A stretch of 48,176 bases of DNA from a virus: positions 1 through 48,176 of IMG/VR virus record IMGVR_UViG_3300047354_000340, one strand, 5' to 3'. Of this stretch, positions 7,697 through 15,279 are shown one piece after another (position 1 is the stretch's first letter; each line of letters begins with the position of its first letter). A program made the position numbers and the translations under genes. Below the pieces are notes generated by a model that saw only the letters and a list, made by a program, of their open reading frames with translations, did not search any database and had not been told where the DNA came from.

Positions 7697-9160
7697 ATGT
7701 ATCATGTTATTATCTTTACAGGTATACTTCAAAGTCCCAGTTCTATCTTTAAACCCCTCGGCGCATATCGTATACGCACAGAACTAGAATCTCAAGGTTA
7801 TAATGTAAAAGTTATAGACCATTATCATAATTTAACCGAAGAACATATACAAAAAGCATTTGAAAAATATGTTGGAAAAGAAACATTATGGGTCGGTTTT
7901 AGCACCACATTTCTAAATACAACAACTTTACTTGCAGACAGATCTCATTTTTATATGAGATTAAGAAAAAAATATAATGTTCCTATAGTTATTGGCGGCG
8001 CAAAAGCTATGGTAGAGTTCTTGCCATGGGCTGATATTTTTATTACAGGGTATGCTGATGATGCAGTTGTATCTGTAACTAATCATTTAGCACAAAAAGG
8101 TAGCACTCCTAAATGGAAAGATTACAAAGGTAAAAAAATTATTGACAGCAATCATGAATATGATAGAAAAGATTTATCTAACATAGGAGTAGTTTGGAAA
8201 GCAGAAGATGGTATAAGTCCAACTCAAGCACTACCTATGGAAATAGCTAGAGGTTGTATTTTTAATTGTGCGTTTTGTAATTTTCCGTTGAATAATAAAT
8301 CTAAATTTGATTATGTTCGAGTAAAAGAAGATATGACAAACGAGTTTTTACGTAACTACGAACAATTCGGTACTACTTACTATTGTTTTATGGATGATAC
8401 ATATAATGATAGCATGAAAAAATTAGAATTAATGCATGATGTAATAACTAATTTACCTTTCAAAATTAAGTTCGATACATATATTAAACCAGAATTATTA
8501 GCAACATGGCCCGACCAAGCTGATCTTTTAGTAGAAACTGGACTAGTAGGAGCAAGCTTAGGACTTGAAACACTTAACAGAGATGCAAGACAAGCTATCC
8601 AAAAGGGCAAGAATATAGAAAAAGTATTAGAATCTATTGATAAACTTAAAGAAAAGAATAACGGACAAGTAAAAATACAATGTAATATGATTGTAGGCCT
8701 TCCGCATGAATCAGCTCAAAGTATTTGGAAATCTCACGAACAAATTATTAATAATAAAAGCATTGATTGGTGGAACTGGTATCCATTACAAATACATTCA
8801 AAAGATCATCATGAATATCATTCTCCTATCGATAGAAATCCAGAAAAGTTTGGCTACAAAATAAGTCAAACAAAATTAATAAAAAATAATAGGGTAGACA
8901 CTAACTATTGGCTTACAGACTGGAATAATGAACATATGAATTCTGACATGGCAGGAATGTTATCTGTGAAGTTGCGAAGTATGGCTCAACAACACGTTAA
9001 AGTAGCAGGATGGAACTGTAGTAGTTTTGAAAGTCTAGGATTAGACTTAGATGAACATTACAGTACGCATGAAGGATTAGTGCAAAATATGCCTATTGAA
9101 GATATGAAAATAAAAAAACAAAAAATAGTAGACGACTACATTCACAATGTAATAATGTAA
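7697..9160 (+). CDS. B12-binding-domain-like radical SAM protein
   Basis: A 487-residue protein. Residues 1-150 look like the Rossmann-like domain that precedes many class B radical SAM enzymes (strands VIIFTGIL, VGFSTTFL, IVIGGAKA). The base-off cobalamin motif D-x-H-x-x-G is not seen, so cobalamin may not bind. The radical SAM core follows, with CIFNCAFC (C187, C191, C194) and later strands LGLETLN and IVGLPHES typical of Elp3/MiaB-like barrels. It is the last plus-strand gene of the operon, 6 bases after the desaturase, and converges on the minus-strand gene with a 19-base overlap. Methylation, methylthiolation or ring rearrangement are possible reactions. Confidence 0.85.
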   Translation: MYHVIIFTGILQSPSSIFKPLGAYRIRTELESQGYNVKVIDHYHNLTEEHIQKAFEKYVGKETLWVGFSTTFLNTTTLLADRSHFYMRLRKKYNVPIVIGGAKAMVEFLPWADIFITGYADDAVVSVTNHLAQKGSTPKWKDYKGKKIIDSNHEYDRKDLSNIGVVWKAEDGISPTQALPMEIARGCIFNCAFCNFPLNNKSKFDYVRVKEDMTNEFLRNYEQFGTTYYCFMDDTYNDSMKKLELMHDVITNLPFKIKFDTYIKPELLATWPDQADLLVETGLVGASLGLETLNRDARQAIQKGKNIEKVLESIDKLKEKNNGQVKIQCNMIVGLPHESAQSIWKSHEQIINNKSIDWWNWYPLQIHSKDHHEYHSPIDRNPEKFGYKISQTKLIKNNRVDTNYWLTDWNNEHMNSDMAGMLSVKLRSMAQQHVKVAGWNCSSFESLGLDLDEHYSTHEGLVQNMPIEDMKIKKQKIVDDYIHNVIM

Positions 9161-9753
9161 TCTTTAAATTTCTTTAAGCTCATTTTTAAAATTTGACGAT
9201 GCTTTATAATATCTAACTCTCCAGAAATAGTCATAATTATTTTTCTGTCTGGATCAGTAGGCAAATCAGAAGCATGTAAGGCATCATAGTTATTTACAGC
9301 AAACCATTTTGTTAAATTGTTAGGATGTTTTATATACAATTTATCTTCAATATCTTTATCTTTTTGAAAATACATTAACGGTTTATCGTATACCATGAAT
9401 GCTTTATAAGAGTCTGGTTGATCATTACTATTAATTGTTGCCTGTGAAGTCCTATCTCGGTGTAGCATACAAGGTATTTTTTGTTCTAAAAAATTTATAT
9501 ATGTAATATCAGTAAATGGCAAATAATTTTCTACTATATGTTTTAAATTAGGTATTACCTTTAGTAGACTTTCATTCCATCCACTTTCTTTTTGGTATGC
9601 AAAACTTACCAACCAAGGAGAAATAAAATCTTTTGTACAATGTCCAATGTTGTTTGTAGTACGTTTACGATTAGCTTCATGCCATGTTATAAATTGTTGC
9701 CTGTCAAACTCGACCTCCGGTAAGTTAATTGGAGTATATAAAGCTAGTACCAT
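9142..9753 (-). CDS. 2OG-Fe(II) oxygenase (paired copy 1)
   Basis: A 203-residue protein with CMLHRDR (H98, D100), an aromatic strand (MYFQKD), WFAVNNYDALHASD (H160) and DRKIIMTI (R170), in the order expected for the metal triad and 2OG-binding arginine of the double-stranded beta-helix fold. Its N-terminus (PINLPEVEFDRQQFITWHEANR) resembles that of the next gene (LDLPGPPEVDMDEFVAWHSEQ), so the two are probably ancient duplicates. They overlap by 10 bases. The substrate is unknown. Confidence 0.72.
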   Translation of the reverse strand: MVLALYTPINLPEVEFDRQQFITWHEANRKRTTNNIGHCTKDFISPWLVSFAYQKESGWNESLLKVIPNLKHIVENYLPFTDITYINFLEQKIPCMLHRDRTSQATINSNDQPDSYKAFMVYDKPLMYFQKDKDIEDKLYIKHPNNLTKWFAVNNYDALHASDLPTDPDRKIIMTISGELDIIKHRQILKMSLKKFKDYIITL

Positions 9754-10451
9754 ATTTGGTATTCCTTATGCTTTTGTGTACTATCATTAAATAGTTTATA
9801 TAATCTCTCCTTATCATATTCTCCTATTATCACACAGGTTATTCTACTACCAGTTGGAGTAGGATTTTCATCTAAGCCATGCCATGCTCTATAACTGTTA
9901 AGCATCCAGGCACATCGATCTTTCGGAAATTTAGCATAAATTTTTTCATCTCTACAAAAGTCTAAATGATTGCGCCTTTCTTTCAAAGGAGTACCGTCAT
10001 CATCTTCCATAGTACGTATCCTATGATTATGTGGTTCCTTCATCCTACTAAAGTAGAGTGCTTCCTTTGTTTTATTTTTTAAATAAAATCTCATCCCCCA
10101 ACAATCGTCTGGATCACTATGCGGTGCAACTTTTGCTCCTCCAATTTGATTCAGGAAGCTTATACTTTTCATTTGTTTGAATGGAAATAAATTTAGATAT
10201 TCAACTAATTCTGGAAAGCGTTTATCAAATCCACATATCCAAGGCTCCTCAGTTTTATATGTATTCCACCATTTAGCCCAACTTATATGCCAACAATATC
10301 CTCCGTATAAATTTGTACTGTTAACTTTATTTTGATTGTGTTTAAGCATGTAAGATTTTTGTTCGCTATGCCATGCTACAAACTCATCCATATCAACCTC
10401 AGGTGGGCCAGGGAGGTCTAGTGGCGAGAATATTAAATTTTTCCAATCCAT
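9744..10451 (-). CDS. 2OG-Fe(II) oxygenase (paired copy 2)
   Basis: A 235-residue protein with VAPHSDP (H111, D113), a substrate-side strand (MRFYLKN), WMLNSYRAWHGLD (H191) and GSRITCVIIG (R203), giving the complete Fe(II)/2OG residue set. Between them is an insert rich in charged residues (about 140-175). The N-terminal region matches that of the adjacent downstream oxygenase. The gene directly abuts the next oxygenase gene (10452-11126), so three oxygenases lie head to tail on the minus strand. The product may act on a protein side chain or amino acid; this is inference from fold only. Confidence 0.78.
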   Translation of the reverse strand: MDWKNLIFSPLDLPGPPEVDMDEFVAWHSEQKSYMLKHNQNKVNSTNLYGGYCWHISWAKWWNTYKTEEPWICGFDKRFPELVEYLNLFPFKQMKSISFLNQIGGAKVAPHSDPDDCWGMRFYLKNKTKEALYFSRMKEPHNHRIRTMEDDDGTPLKERRNHLDFCRDEKIYAKFPKDRCAWMLNSYRAWHGLDENPTPTGSRITCVIIGEYDKERLYKLFNDSTQKHKEYQIWY

Positions 10452-11126
10452 TTATTTCTTTCTACCAAATATTCTTATTTGTACTCTAGGTGAAAATATT
10501 TCTGTTGTACAGTGCGGCAAACTATCGTCGAAGTGCCAGCATTTATATTTTGATTCGTCTACTTCAAACATTTCATTGCCTACTCTATACTGTAAGTGGC
10601 CGCCTCCGTCAGAAACATTTAGCGTGATAGCAACACCGCCATTTTTAAAGTATAACAAATTATCTCTATGTCTAGCATCGGCATGTACTATACCTTTGCT
10701 AGGTGGAGTTTGGCCTACAAGCCTAACACAACTAATGTATTCTAAATTAAATTTATTAACAATGTCAATCAAGCTTTGTGGCGCATCATCTTTCCAAGTC
10801 CATGCAGTATCATATACATGCCATATAGGACTTCTTCCTCTAAATGTTTCCAAGTAACATGTATTTGAAGTTTCTGGTATACCCGGTATATGTGTGAAGT
10901 TATAGTTTACAAATGTTTTATATTTGTTTTCTACTAAGTTACGATTGTCATCATAATGAGTTACATCATCGTACTTTTCAAAATAACCATCTTTGTCATA
11001 ATTACTTCGTCCGTCAGTGTAAATAACTGTAGCAAGAAAGCTTTCGTCAAACATATTTGTTGACATTAGATCGTTATAAAGGCTTTGTTGATCAAAGTCA
11101 ACATCTATAGGTTCAAAAGCATTCAT
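10452..11126 (-). CDS. 2OG-Fe(II) oxygenase
   Basis: I place the start at the ATG at 11126 (MNAFEPIDVD) rather than further upstream, because an upstream start would run into the divergent PP-loop gene. The 224-residue product has GIVHADARH (H148, D150), VAITLNVSDGG, then CWHFDDSLPHCTTE (H205) and SPRVQIRIFG (R214), the full metal and 2OG ligand set. It is the first gene of a three-oxygenase minus-strand run. Only 24 bases separate its start from that of the divergent PP-loop gene, so the two probably share a regulatory stretch. The substrate is unknown. Confidence 0.78.
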   Translation of the reverse strand: MNAFEPIDVDFDQQSLYNDLMSTNMFDESFLATVIYTDGRSNYDKDGYFEKYDDVTHYDDNRNLVENKYKTFVNYNFTHIPGIPETSNTCYLETFRGRSPIWHVYDTAWTWKDDAPQSLIDIVNKFNLEYISCVRLVGQTPPSKGIVHADARHRDNLLYFKNGGVAITLNVSDGGGHLQYRVGNEMFEVDESKYKCWHFDDSLPHCTTEIFSPRVQIRIFGRKK

Positions 11127-11150
11127 AATAATACTTATCTGGAAGTCTTT

Positions 11151-12026
11151 ATGTCTATAAACTATCTGACACACAATAATTATTTTACTACATCTGGTCA
11201 CGGAAAAGACTGGACAGTACATTTAAAATCAGTTACACAAACGCCTAATTCTTGGTTTACTGAAAGTATAAGGTCGGCACAACTAATTAAAGAATCTGCA
11301 GATAGTCCTTTAGTGCTATTATTCAGCGGTGGACTAGATAGTGAATACATGCTTAATATTTTTAGACATGCTGGAATAGATTTTAAAGTTGCAATTATTA
11401 GCTATGGTGATTATAACATACACGACAATAAGCATGCATTCGAATATTGCAAAGCACACGGTATTGAACCTATAGTTATAGATATAGATATGGATTGGTT
11501 TATAAACAGCGGGAAAATAATTGAAATAGCTAATTTAGCTAAATGCTGTGCTTACCAAATTCCTAGTATTATGCACGGAATATCACAAATAGACGGCACA
11601 GTTATAATGGCCAACGGAGAACCATATGTAAAAAACTTTGATGGAGATTGGCGCTGGGAAGAAACTGAACGTGTAAACAGCTATATGAATTGGTTTTCTT
11701 TGTTGCATCTTGAAGGCACTCCAGATTTTCTAAGATACACTCCAGAAATGACAGTAAGTTTTTTAATGGAACCTAGAGTAATACAGCTAGTAAATAATGA
11801 ACATCCTGGCAAGCTTAGTACTCGTACAAGTAAACATATGATATATACCCAGCACTTAAAAATGTCTAAACGAGCAAAATTTACAGGTTGGGAAAAACTA
11901 GAAAAACTTCCAATAATGCAACATGAATTATTTAAAGAATTTGATTTATTGAAAGAAAAGTATAATGGAGTTTTTGAACTAGGTTATAACGACCTTGTTG
12001 ATGAGCTGTTAAAGTACGGAACCTGA
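11151..12026 (+). CDS. PP-loop (N-type) ATP pyrophosphatase, asparagine-synthetase-like
   Basis: The chosen start is the ATG at 11151 (MSINYLTHNN). Residues 54-66 contain the PP-loop, LVLLFSGGLDSEY, of N-type ATP pyrophosphatases, the adenylating half of asparagine synthetase B and relatives. No N-terminal glutaminase domain is present in the 291-residue protein. Its role would be to adenylate a carboxylate (or amide) and pass it to an amine or other nucleophile. It lacks the CRPRNTIF-like segment and C-terminal zinc cysteines of QueC, so I do not assign it to preQ0 synthesis. It is flanked by 2OG oxygenases on both sides and converges with the next gene by an 18-base overlap. Confidence 0.72.
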   Translation: MSINYLTHNNYFTTSGHGKDWTVHLKSVTQTPNSWFTESIRSAQLIKESADSPLVLLFSGGLDSEYMLNIFRHAGIDFKVAIISYGDYNIHDNKHAFEYCKAHGIEPIVIDIDMDWFINSGKIIEIANLAKCCAYQIPSIMHGISQIDGTVIMANGEPYVKNFDGDWRWEETERVNSYMNWFSLLHLEGTPDFLRYTPEMTVSFLMEPRVIQLVNNEHPGKLSTRTSKHMIYTQHLKMSKRAKFTGWEKLEKLPIMQHELFKEFDLLKEKYNGVFELGYNDLVDELLKYGT

Positions 12027-12422
12027 GACACCAGATCCATTTTCGTAGTTAGGATCTAATTCTGTTTTCCTTGCATGTTCTACATACGTTTCATCTCGTT
12101 CAGCAGCAAAAGTAGCAAATTCATCAAACGTTATATCTTCTACAATTGTGTCTACGTGCCCTGTTGCTGATTCTAGATAAGCACGATGAGGAGCAAAATT
12201 ACTTACTGATGTTTCCGAGTCTAAAATAAACACACAATTAATATTTTCGCCTTCGTGTTCATAATTTCTAAACCAAATGTCACCGTTTTCAGTCATAGTT
12301 TTTAGGCCATTAAACATATTGGCATATGCTGTTTTGTCATTATCTAATTCATCAATAATTTCAGTAACAAATTGTGTAATACGTCTTCCATTATGCGGAT
12401 ATCTAATAGTGACTTTTTTCAT
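12009..12422 (-). CDS. Hypothetical protein
   Basis: A 137-residue acidic protein with no domain I recognise. The N-terminus is basic (MKKVTIRYPHNGRR) and the rest is rich in Asp, Glu and Asn. A good Shine-Dalgarno (AAGGAG, 5 bases before ATG) and an upstream GATAAATA late-promoter octamer support it as a real, late-expressed gene. It lies alone on the minus strand, converging with the PP-loop gene and divergent from the ectoine-hydroxylase-like gene. Confidence 0.7.
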   Translation of the reverse strand: MKKVTIRYPHNGRRITQFVTEIIDELDNDKTAYANMFNGLKTMTENGDIWFRNYEHEGENINCVFILDSETSVSNFAPHRAYLESATGHVDTIVEDITFDEFATFAAERDETYVEHARKTELDPNYENGSGVSGSVL

Positions 12423-12440
12423 GTTTACTCCTTATGCTAG

Positions 12441-12448
12441 TATTTATC
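12441..12448 (-). promoter_or_regulatory. Probable T4-type late promoter (GATAAATA)
   Basis: On the minus strand GATAAATA lies 18 bases before the ATG at 12422, with an AGGAG ribosome site between. The same octamer occurs upstream of other minus-strand genes (23537, 43387, 43605). Confidence 0.5.
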
Positions 12449-12462
12449 AGTTAAATATATTT

Positions 12463-13161
12463 ATGTTAAACAAATTAGGATATGAAATATTAAGTAATGC
12501 ATTCGATCCAACTGCATTACTTTCTGCGAGTAATGATGTGCTAGAAAAAAGAACTCAATCGTTTATATACGAAAATGATGGAAGTATAAGAAGTGTATTC
12601 GCACCACATTGGTATAACAAGGATGTGAAAGATTTTGTATACGATAATCCAGCAATAGCTAATGTAAAAGAAGTATTAGTTGATGATATTTATGTACATC
12701 AAGTACACTTTAATTATAAGCTAGCAGGGGTCGGTGGCGAGTATGCATGGCACAGTGATTATACATATTGGCATCATTATGACGGTATGCCAAATCCAGA
12801 TGCTATTAGTGTATTGTATCTTTTAGATGATATGACTAGTATAAATGGGCCACTAGAAGTATTAGAAGGTAGTCATCTGGATCCTGTTGAAGAACCACCA
12901 AAAGGCAACTGGACTATAAAGCATAATAGCACAGAGATACCTAATAATACACCGTCTAAGAACGCATATAAGCGTCATACAGTAACAGGCAAAGCTGGGG
13001 ATATCATATTGATGCATGCAAATTTAAAGCATGCTAGCACGGCAAATAAGAGCCATAAAAATAGAAAAGTGCTATTTGTATGCTATAATACGGTAAAAAA
13101 CGCCACGACAGGCGCCGTAAGACCTGATTATATTACACTAAAAGATTTTACGCCTGTTTAA
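12463..13161 (+). CDS. PhyH-family dioxygenase, ectoine hydroxylase-like
   Basis: I chose the ATG at 12463 (MLNKLGYEIL); longer in-frame starts run through the divergent gene. The 232-residue product has YAWHSDYTYWHHYDGMP (H97, D99), which closely follows the EctD signature W-H-S-D-F-x-T-W-H-x-E-D-G-M-P. It continues with SINGPLEVLEGSH and then LKHAST (H190) and NRKVLFV (R201). EctD makes 5-hydroxyectoine, a compatible solute, but PhyH relatives with this motif also hydroxylate proline-like or other small molecules, and the protein is shorter than EctD (about 300 residues). It converges with the ATP-grasp gene with a 14-base overlap. Confidence 0.8.
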   Translation: MLNKLGYEILSNAFDPTALLSASNDVLEKRTQSFIYENDGSIRSVFAPHWYNKDVKDFVYDNPAIANVKEVLVDDIYVHQVHFNYKLAGVGGEYAWHSDYTYWHHYDGMPNPDAISVLYLLDDMTSINGPLEVLEGSHLDPVEEPPKGNWTIKHNSTEIPNNTPSKNAYKRHTVTGKAGDIILMHANLKHASTANKSHKNRKVLFVCYNTVKNATTGAVRPDYITLKDFTPV

Positions 13162-14293
13162 CTACGTTGATGTGTGCTAGTACGTTTTTCCACTTTAACT
13201 CGGCATCTAAGAGCCTTTTATCTGTAGTTATAGCGTAACCATTTAATCCGACTAGCATATCCAAACGTCTAAGATATTGTTGTGAATTAGGCATGGATAG
13301 TTCATTATATTCAGCACCTTCCTTCATGCTTATATTGTATTTTCCTTTTTCAAGATTGAAGTGTCTGAATACTACAGCTTTGTCTAGTTGTACTCTAAGG
13401 TCTGATTTGCATGTAATACTATCCATTACAATTCTATTGTAATCACAGTCTGCTGAATATTTTATTATAGTTTGTCCACTAGTGCTTAACCTTGGACTAA
13501 AATCTACTAGATAAGGTACTTCATCTCTAACAACAAAGTCAGCCATAAAAGGACCATTATCGTATCCTATGCTTTCGCACATTATTCTGCAATATTCTTT
13601 TATATCTGATTGTACTGGTGTGCTAGATTTACTAGGCCATGTGAATCCTGTTTCTGCTCTATATGGAAGATCACTTATTTCAATATCATATATACAGTCT
13701 AAAATAAATTTCCCATTTACTATTCTGCCCGATACACTTACTGTTGGTCCTTCTATATATTCTTGGAATATATAACCTGCATCTAAATCATTATAGTGTA
13801 TGTCATCTAAAAAATAACGGTATTGACTCCAATTTTCAAGAACCTTTATACCGATGCCGCCTGTACCGTTTGCAGGTTTTGCTACTACAGGGAATGTTTT
13901 ACGTAAAGATGTGTGAGTCATTGGTACTGGTATACCAATATTGTAAGCATGTGCAGTATAATTTTCTTTGTTTGATAGTATATTACATTGTTCTTTTGTG
14001 ATACCGACTAGGTCGTGTATGTAAGGAAGCAACATGTCGTTATATAAGGGAAATATATAATCTATATTATTTTCATTTATAATTTTACGTAACTGATTAG
14101 CAAGGTCTGATCTATCTTTAGCTTTAATAGCATAGTGTTCTATACCGTCAGGAACACTAGGTATCATTTTATCTAGCAATGGAAATTGAGAGTTAGTATT
14201 TGCTTGCCAAGTACATAGTTTGTAATTTGTTAGTTCTTGTAGGGTATACCTTAAATTATTGCTTTGGTAATTTATAATTACTTTAGGCTCCAT
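13148..14293 (-). CDS. ATP-grasp ligase
   Basis: A 381-residue protein of the carbamoyl-phosphate-synthase-like ATP-grasp type. Residues 135-150 (PVVAKPANGTGGIGIK) hold the ATP-binding lysine (K139) and glycine-rich loop. FQEYIEGPTVS (177-187) is the adenine-contact and hinge region, and FMADFVVRDEVPYLVDFSPR (249-268) carries the acidic magnesium ligands and arginine. Such enzymes form an acyl phosphate from a carboxylate and ligate it to an amine or thiol. It is the third gene of an operon led by panD, with an 11-base overlap with the middle gene. Ligation of beta-alanine, as in carnosine synthase (also an ATP-grasp enzyme), is an attractive guess that the sequence alone does not prove. Confidence 0.83.
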   Translation of the reverse strand: MEPKVIINYQSNNLRYTLQELTNYKLCTWQANTNSQFPLLDKMIPSVPDGIEHYAIKAKDRSDLANQLRKIINENNIDYIFPLYNDMLLPYIHDLVGITKEQCNILSNKENYTAHAYNIGIPVPMTHTSLRKTFPVVAKPANGTGGIGIKVLENWSQYRYFLDDIHYNDLDAGYIFQEYIEGPTVSVSGRIVNGKFILDCIYDIEISDLPYRAETGFTWPSKSSTPVQSDIKEYCRIMCESIGYDNGPFMADFVVRDEVPYLVDFSPRLSTSGQTIIKYSADCDYNRIVMDSITCKSDLRVQLDKAVVFRHFNLEKGKYNISMKEGAEYNELSMPNSQQYLRRLDMLVGLNGYAITTDKRLLDAELKWKNVLAHINVVKQA

Positions 14294-14903
14294 AAGTAAT
14301 TTTATCCCTCATAATAGTATTGGTATACTTTATTTTCATAGTAATAAATCTTATAGTAGAATCATATGGTAAGGGTTTGTTGCCTAAGCAATAGTCATAC
14401 AACTTATTACCAGTTAAATGGCCAGCTTTGACAAAAGCAGCATCTGTAACATTATATTTTTCTTCATATATTGAAGCATACTTCTTACCATACTTTGAAA
14501 CATCTAAGCCTTGTACATTATGTGTATTTCTTTCTTTGTTTGCTCTTTCAATGTCTTCACTGCGTACCCAAAAAAATCCCCATTTGCCTCGAGACTCACA
14601 TTCATTTAATTGGAATTGCATTACTTTCAAAATGTTTCTAAAATTAGCAAAATGGCTTTGGTCTTTTCTTGCCAGTAATGTATCACATAACACCCACGGC
14701 ATATTTGGTAAATCTTCGCCTGCAACAATTGCTTGTATTTCTTTATTTTTTAATACAGCATAAATGTGTCTATTAGGTTCTATAAATTTTATATTTTGCC
14801 AATGAAAATCGTTCTGTAAATTATGTGATTTAATTTGGTCGTTTATAAAATTAAAGAATAAATCTTTATGATCAGGCGTTAATTTGATACATTCATCAAT
14901 CAT
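14283..14903 (-). CDS. Hypothetical protein, possibly GNAT-like
   Basis: A 206-residue protein between panD and the ATP-grasp gene, overlapping them by 8 and 11 bases. HIYAVLKNKEIQAIVAGE, then PWVLCDTLLARKD and a long helix, loosely resemble the strand order of a GNAT acetyltransferase, but no acetyl-CoA-binding loop is certain. In enterobacteria a GNAT-related protein (PanZ/PanM) promotes self-cleavage of PanD, so this position next to panD is suggestive. Treat both the fold and the role as unproven. Confidence 0.4.
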   Translation of the reverse strand: MIDECIKLTPDHKDLFFNFINDQIKSHNLQNDFHWQNIKFIEPNRHIYAVLKNKEIQAIVAGEDLPNMPWVLCDTLLARKDQSHFANFRNILKVMQFQLNECESRGKWGFFWVRSEDIERANKERNTHNVQGLDVSKYGKKYASIYEEKYNVTDAAFVKAGHLTGNKLYDYCLGNKPLPYDSTIRFITMKIKYTNTIMRDKITYGA

Positions 14904-15240
14904 AGTTTATAGTCTTTTCAATAGTATTGTACTTATTTGTGTATATTACTGTAGCTCCATCAAATTGAAAAGAAGTAGTATAACTAAGGACTACACATGG
15001 ATCTCCTATTTCGCCTAATCTTGCACCACCGCCGTTTAGTTCAAACACACCTTTGTTTCCTGGAATTACATATGTAGTCCAACGGTCACCGGTATTCATA
15101 TTTACAATATCAACTTTTTGATACGGATCAAGATCAACTTTAGACATTAAATCACGACAGATAGTTACACTACCATCGTAGTCTAACGATTTATCAGTAA
15201 CATGAATGTTTTGAATTTTAGATTGGATATACTCTCTCAT
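14896..15240 (-). CDS. panD: Aspartate 1-decarboxylase (PanD), pyruvoyl-dependent
   Basis: A 114-residue protein matching the aspartate alpha-decarboxylase fold and catalytic residues: K8, Y21, the self-cleavage site Gly23-Ser24 within DYDGSVTI, then GDRWTTYVI (R53, T56, Y57) and ELNGGGARLG (N69). These line up with E. coli Lys9, Tyr22, Gly24-Ser25, Arg54, Thr57, Tyr58 and Asn72. Cleavage at Gly-Ser gives the pyruvoyl group, and the enzyme turns L-aspartate into beta-alanine and CO2, normally for pantothenate/CoA. No other pantothenate genes are in view. It heads an operon with a possible GNAT protein and an ATP-grasp ligase. A strong sigma70-like promoter ends 6 bases before its ATG. Slightly shorter than bacterial PanD (about 126). 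Confidence 0.9.
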   Translation of the reverse strand: MREYIQSKIQNIHVTDKSLDYDGSVTICRDLMSKVDLDPYQKVDIVNMNTGDRWTTYVIPGNKGVFELNGGGARLGEIGDPCVVLSYTTSFQFDGATVIYTNKYNTIEKTINYD

Positions 15241-15246
15241 AGTACT

Positions 15247-15275
15247 ATTGTACTATAAAAAATTTGTGTTGTCAA
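15247..15275 (-). promoter_or_regulatory. Sigma70-like promoter of the panD operon
   Basis: On the minus strand TTGACA (15275-15270), a 17-base spacer and TACAAT (15252-15247). The -10 is 6 bases from the panD ATG, so the predicted +1 is the A of the start codon. Since K8 and the Gly23-Ser24 site need the full N-terminus, no later start is possible, and the mRNA would be leaderless. Confidence 0.7.
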
Positions 15276-15279
15276 CCTA

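Noticed and set aside
9142-9160. Terminator between convergent genes
   Set aside because: The genes overlap by 19 bases and no GC-rich hairpin with a T-run is visible; the same holds for the convergent ends at 12009-12026 and 13148-13161.
11151-12026. PP-loop protein as the missing QueC
   Set aside because: It has SGGLDS but lacks the CRPRNT-like segment and the zinc cysteines of QueC, and is 15 kb away among oxygenase genes.
12277-12462. Longer start for the ectoine-hydroxylase-like gene
   Set aside because: The upstream extension is hydrophobic, unlike the family, and antisense to a well-supported gene with its own promoter and ribosome site.
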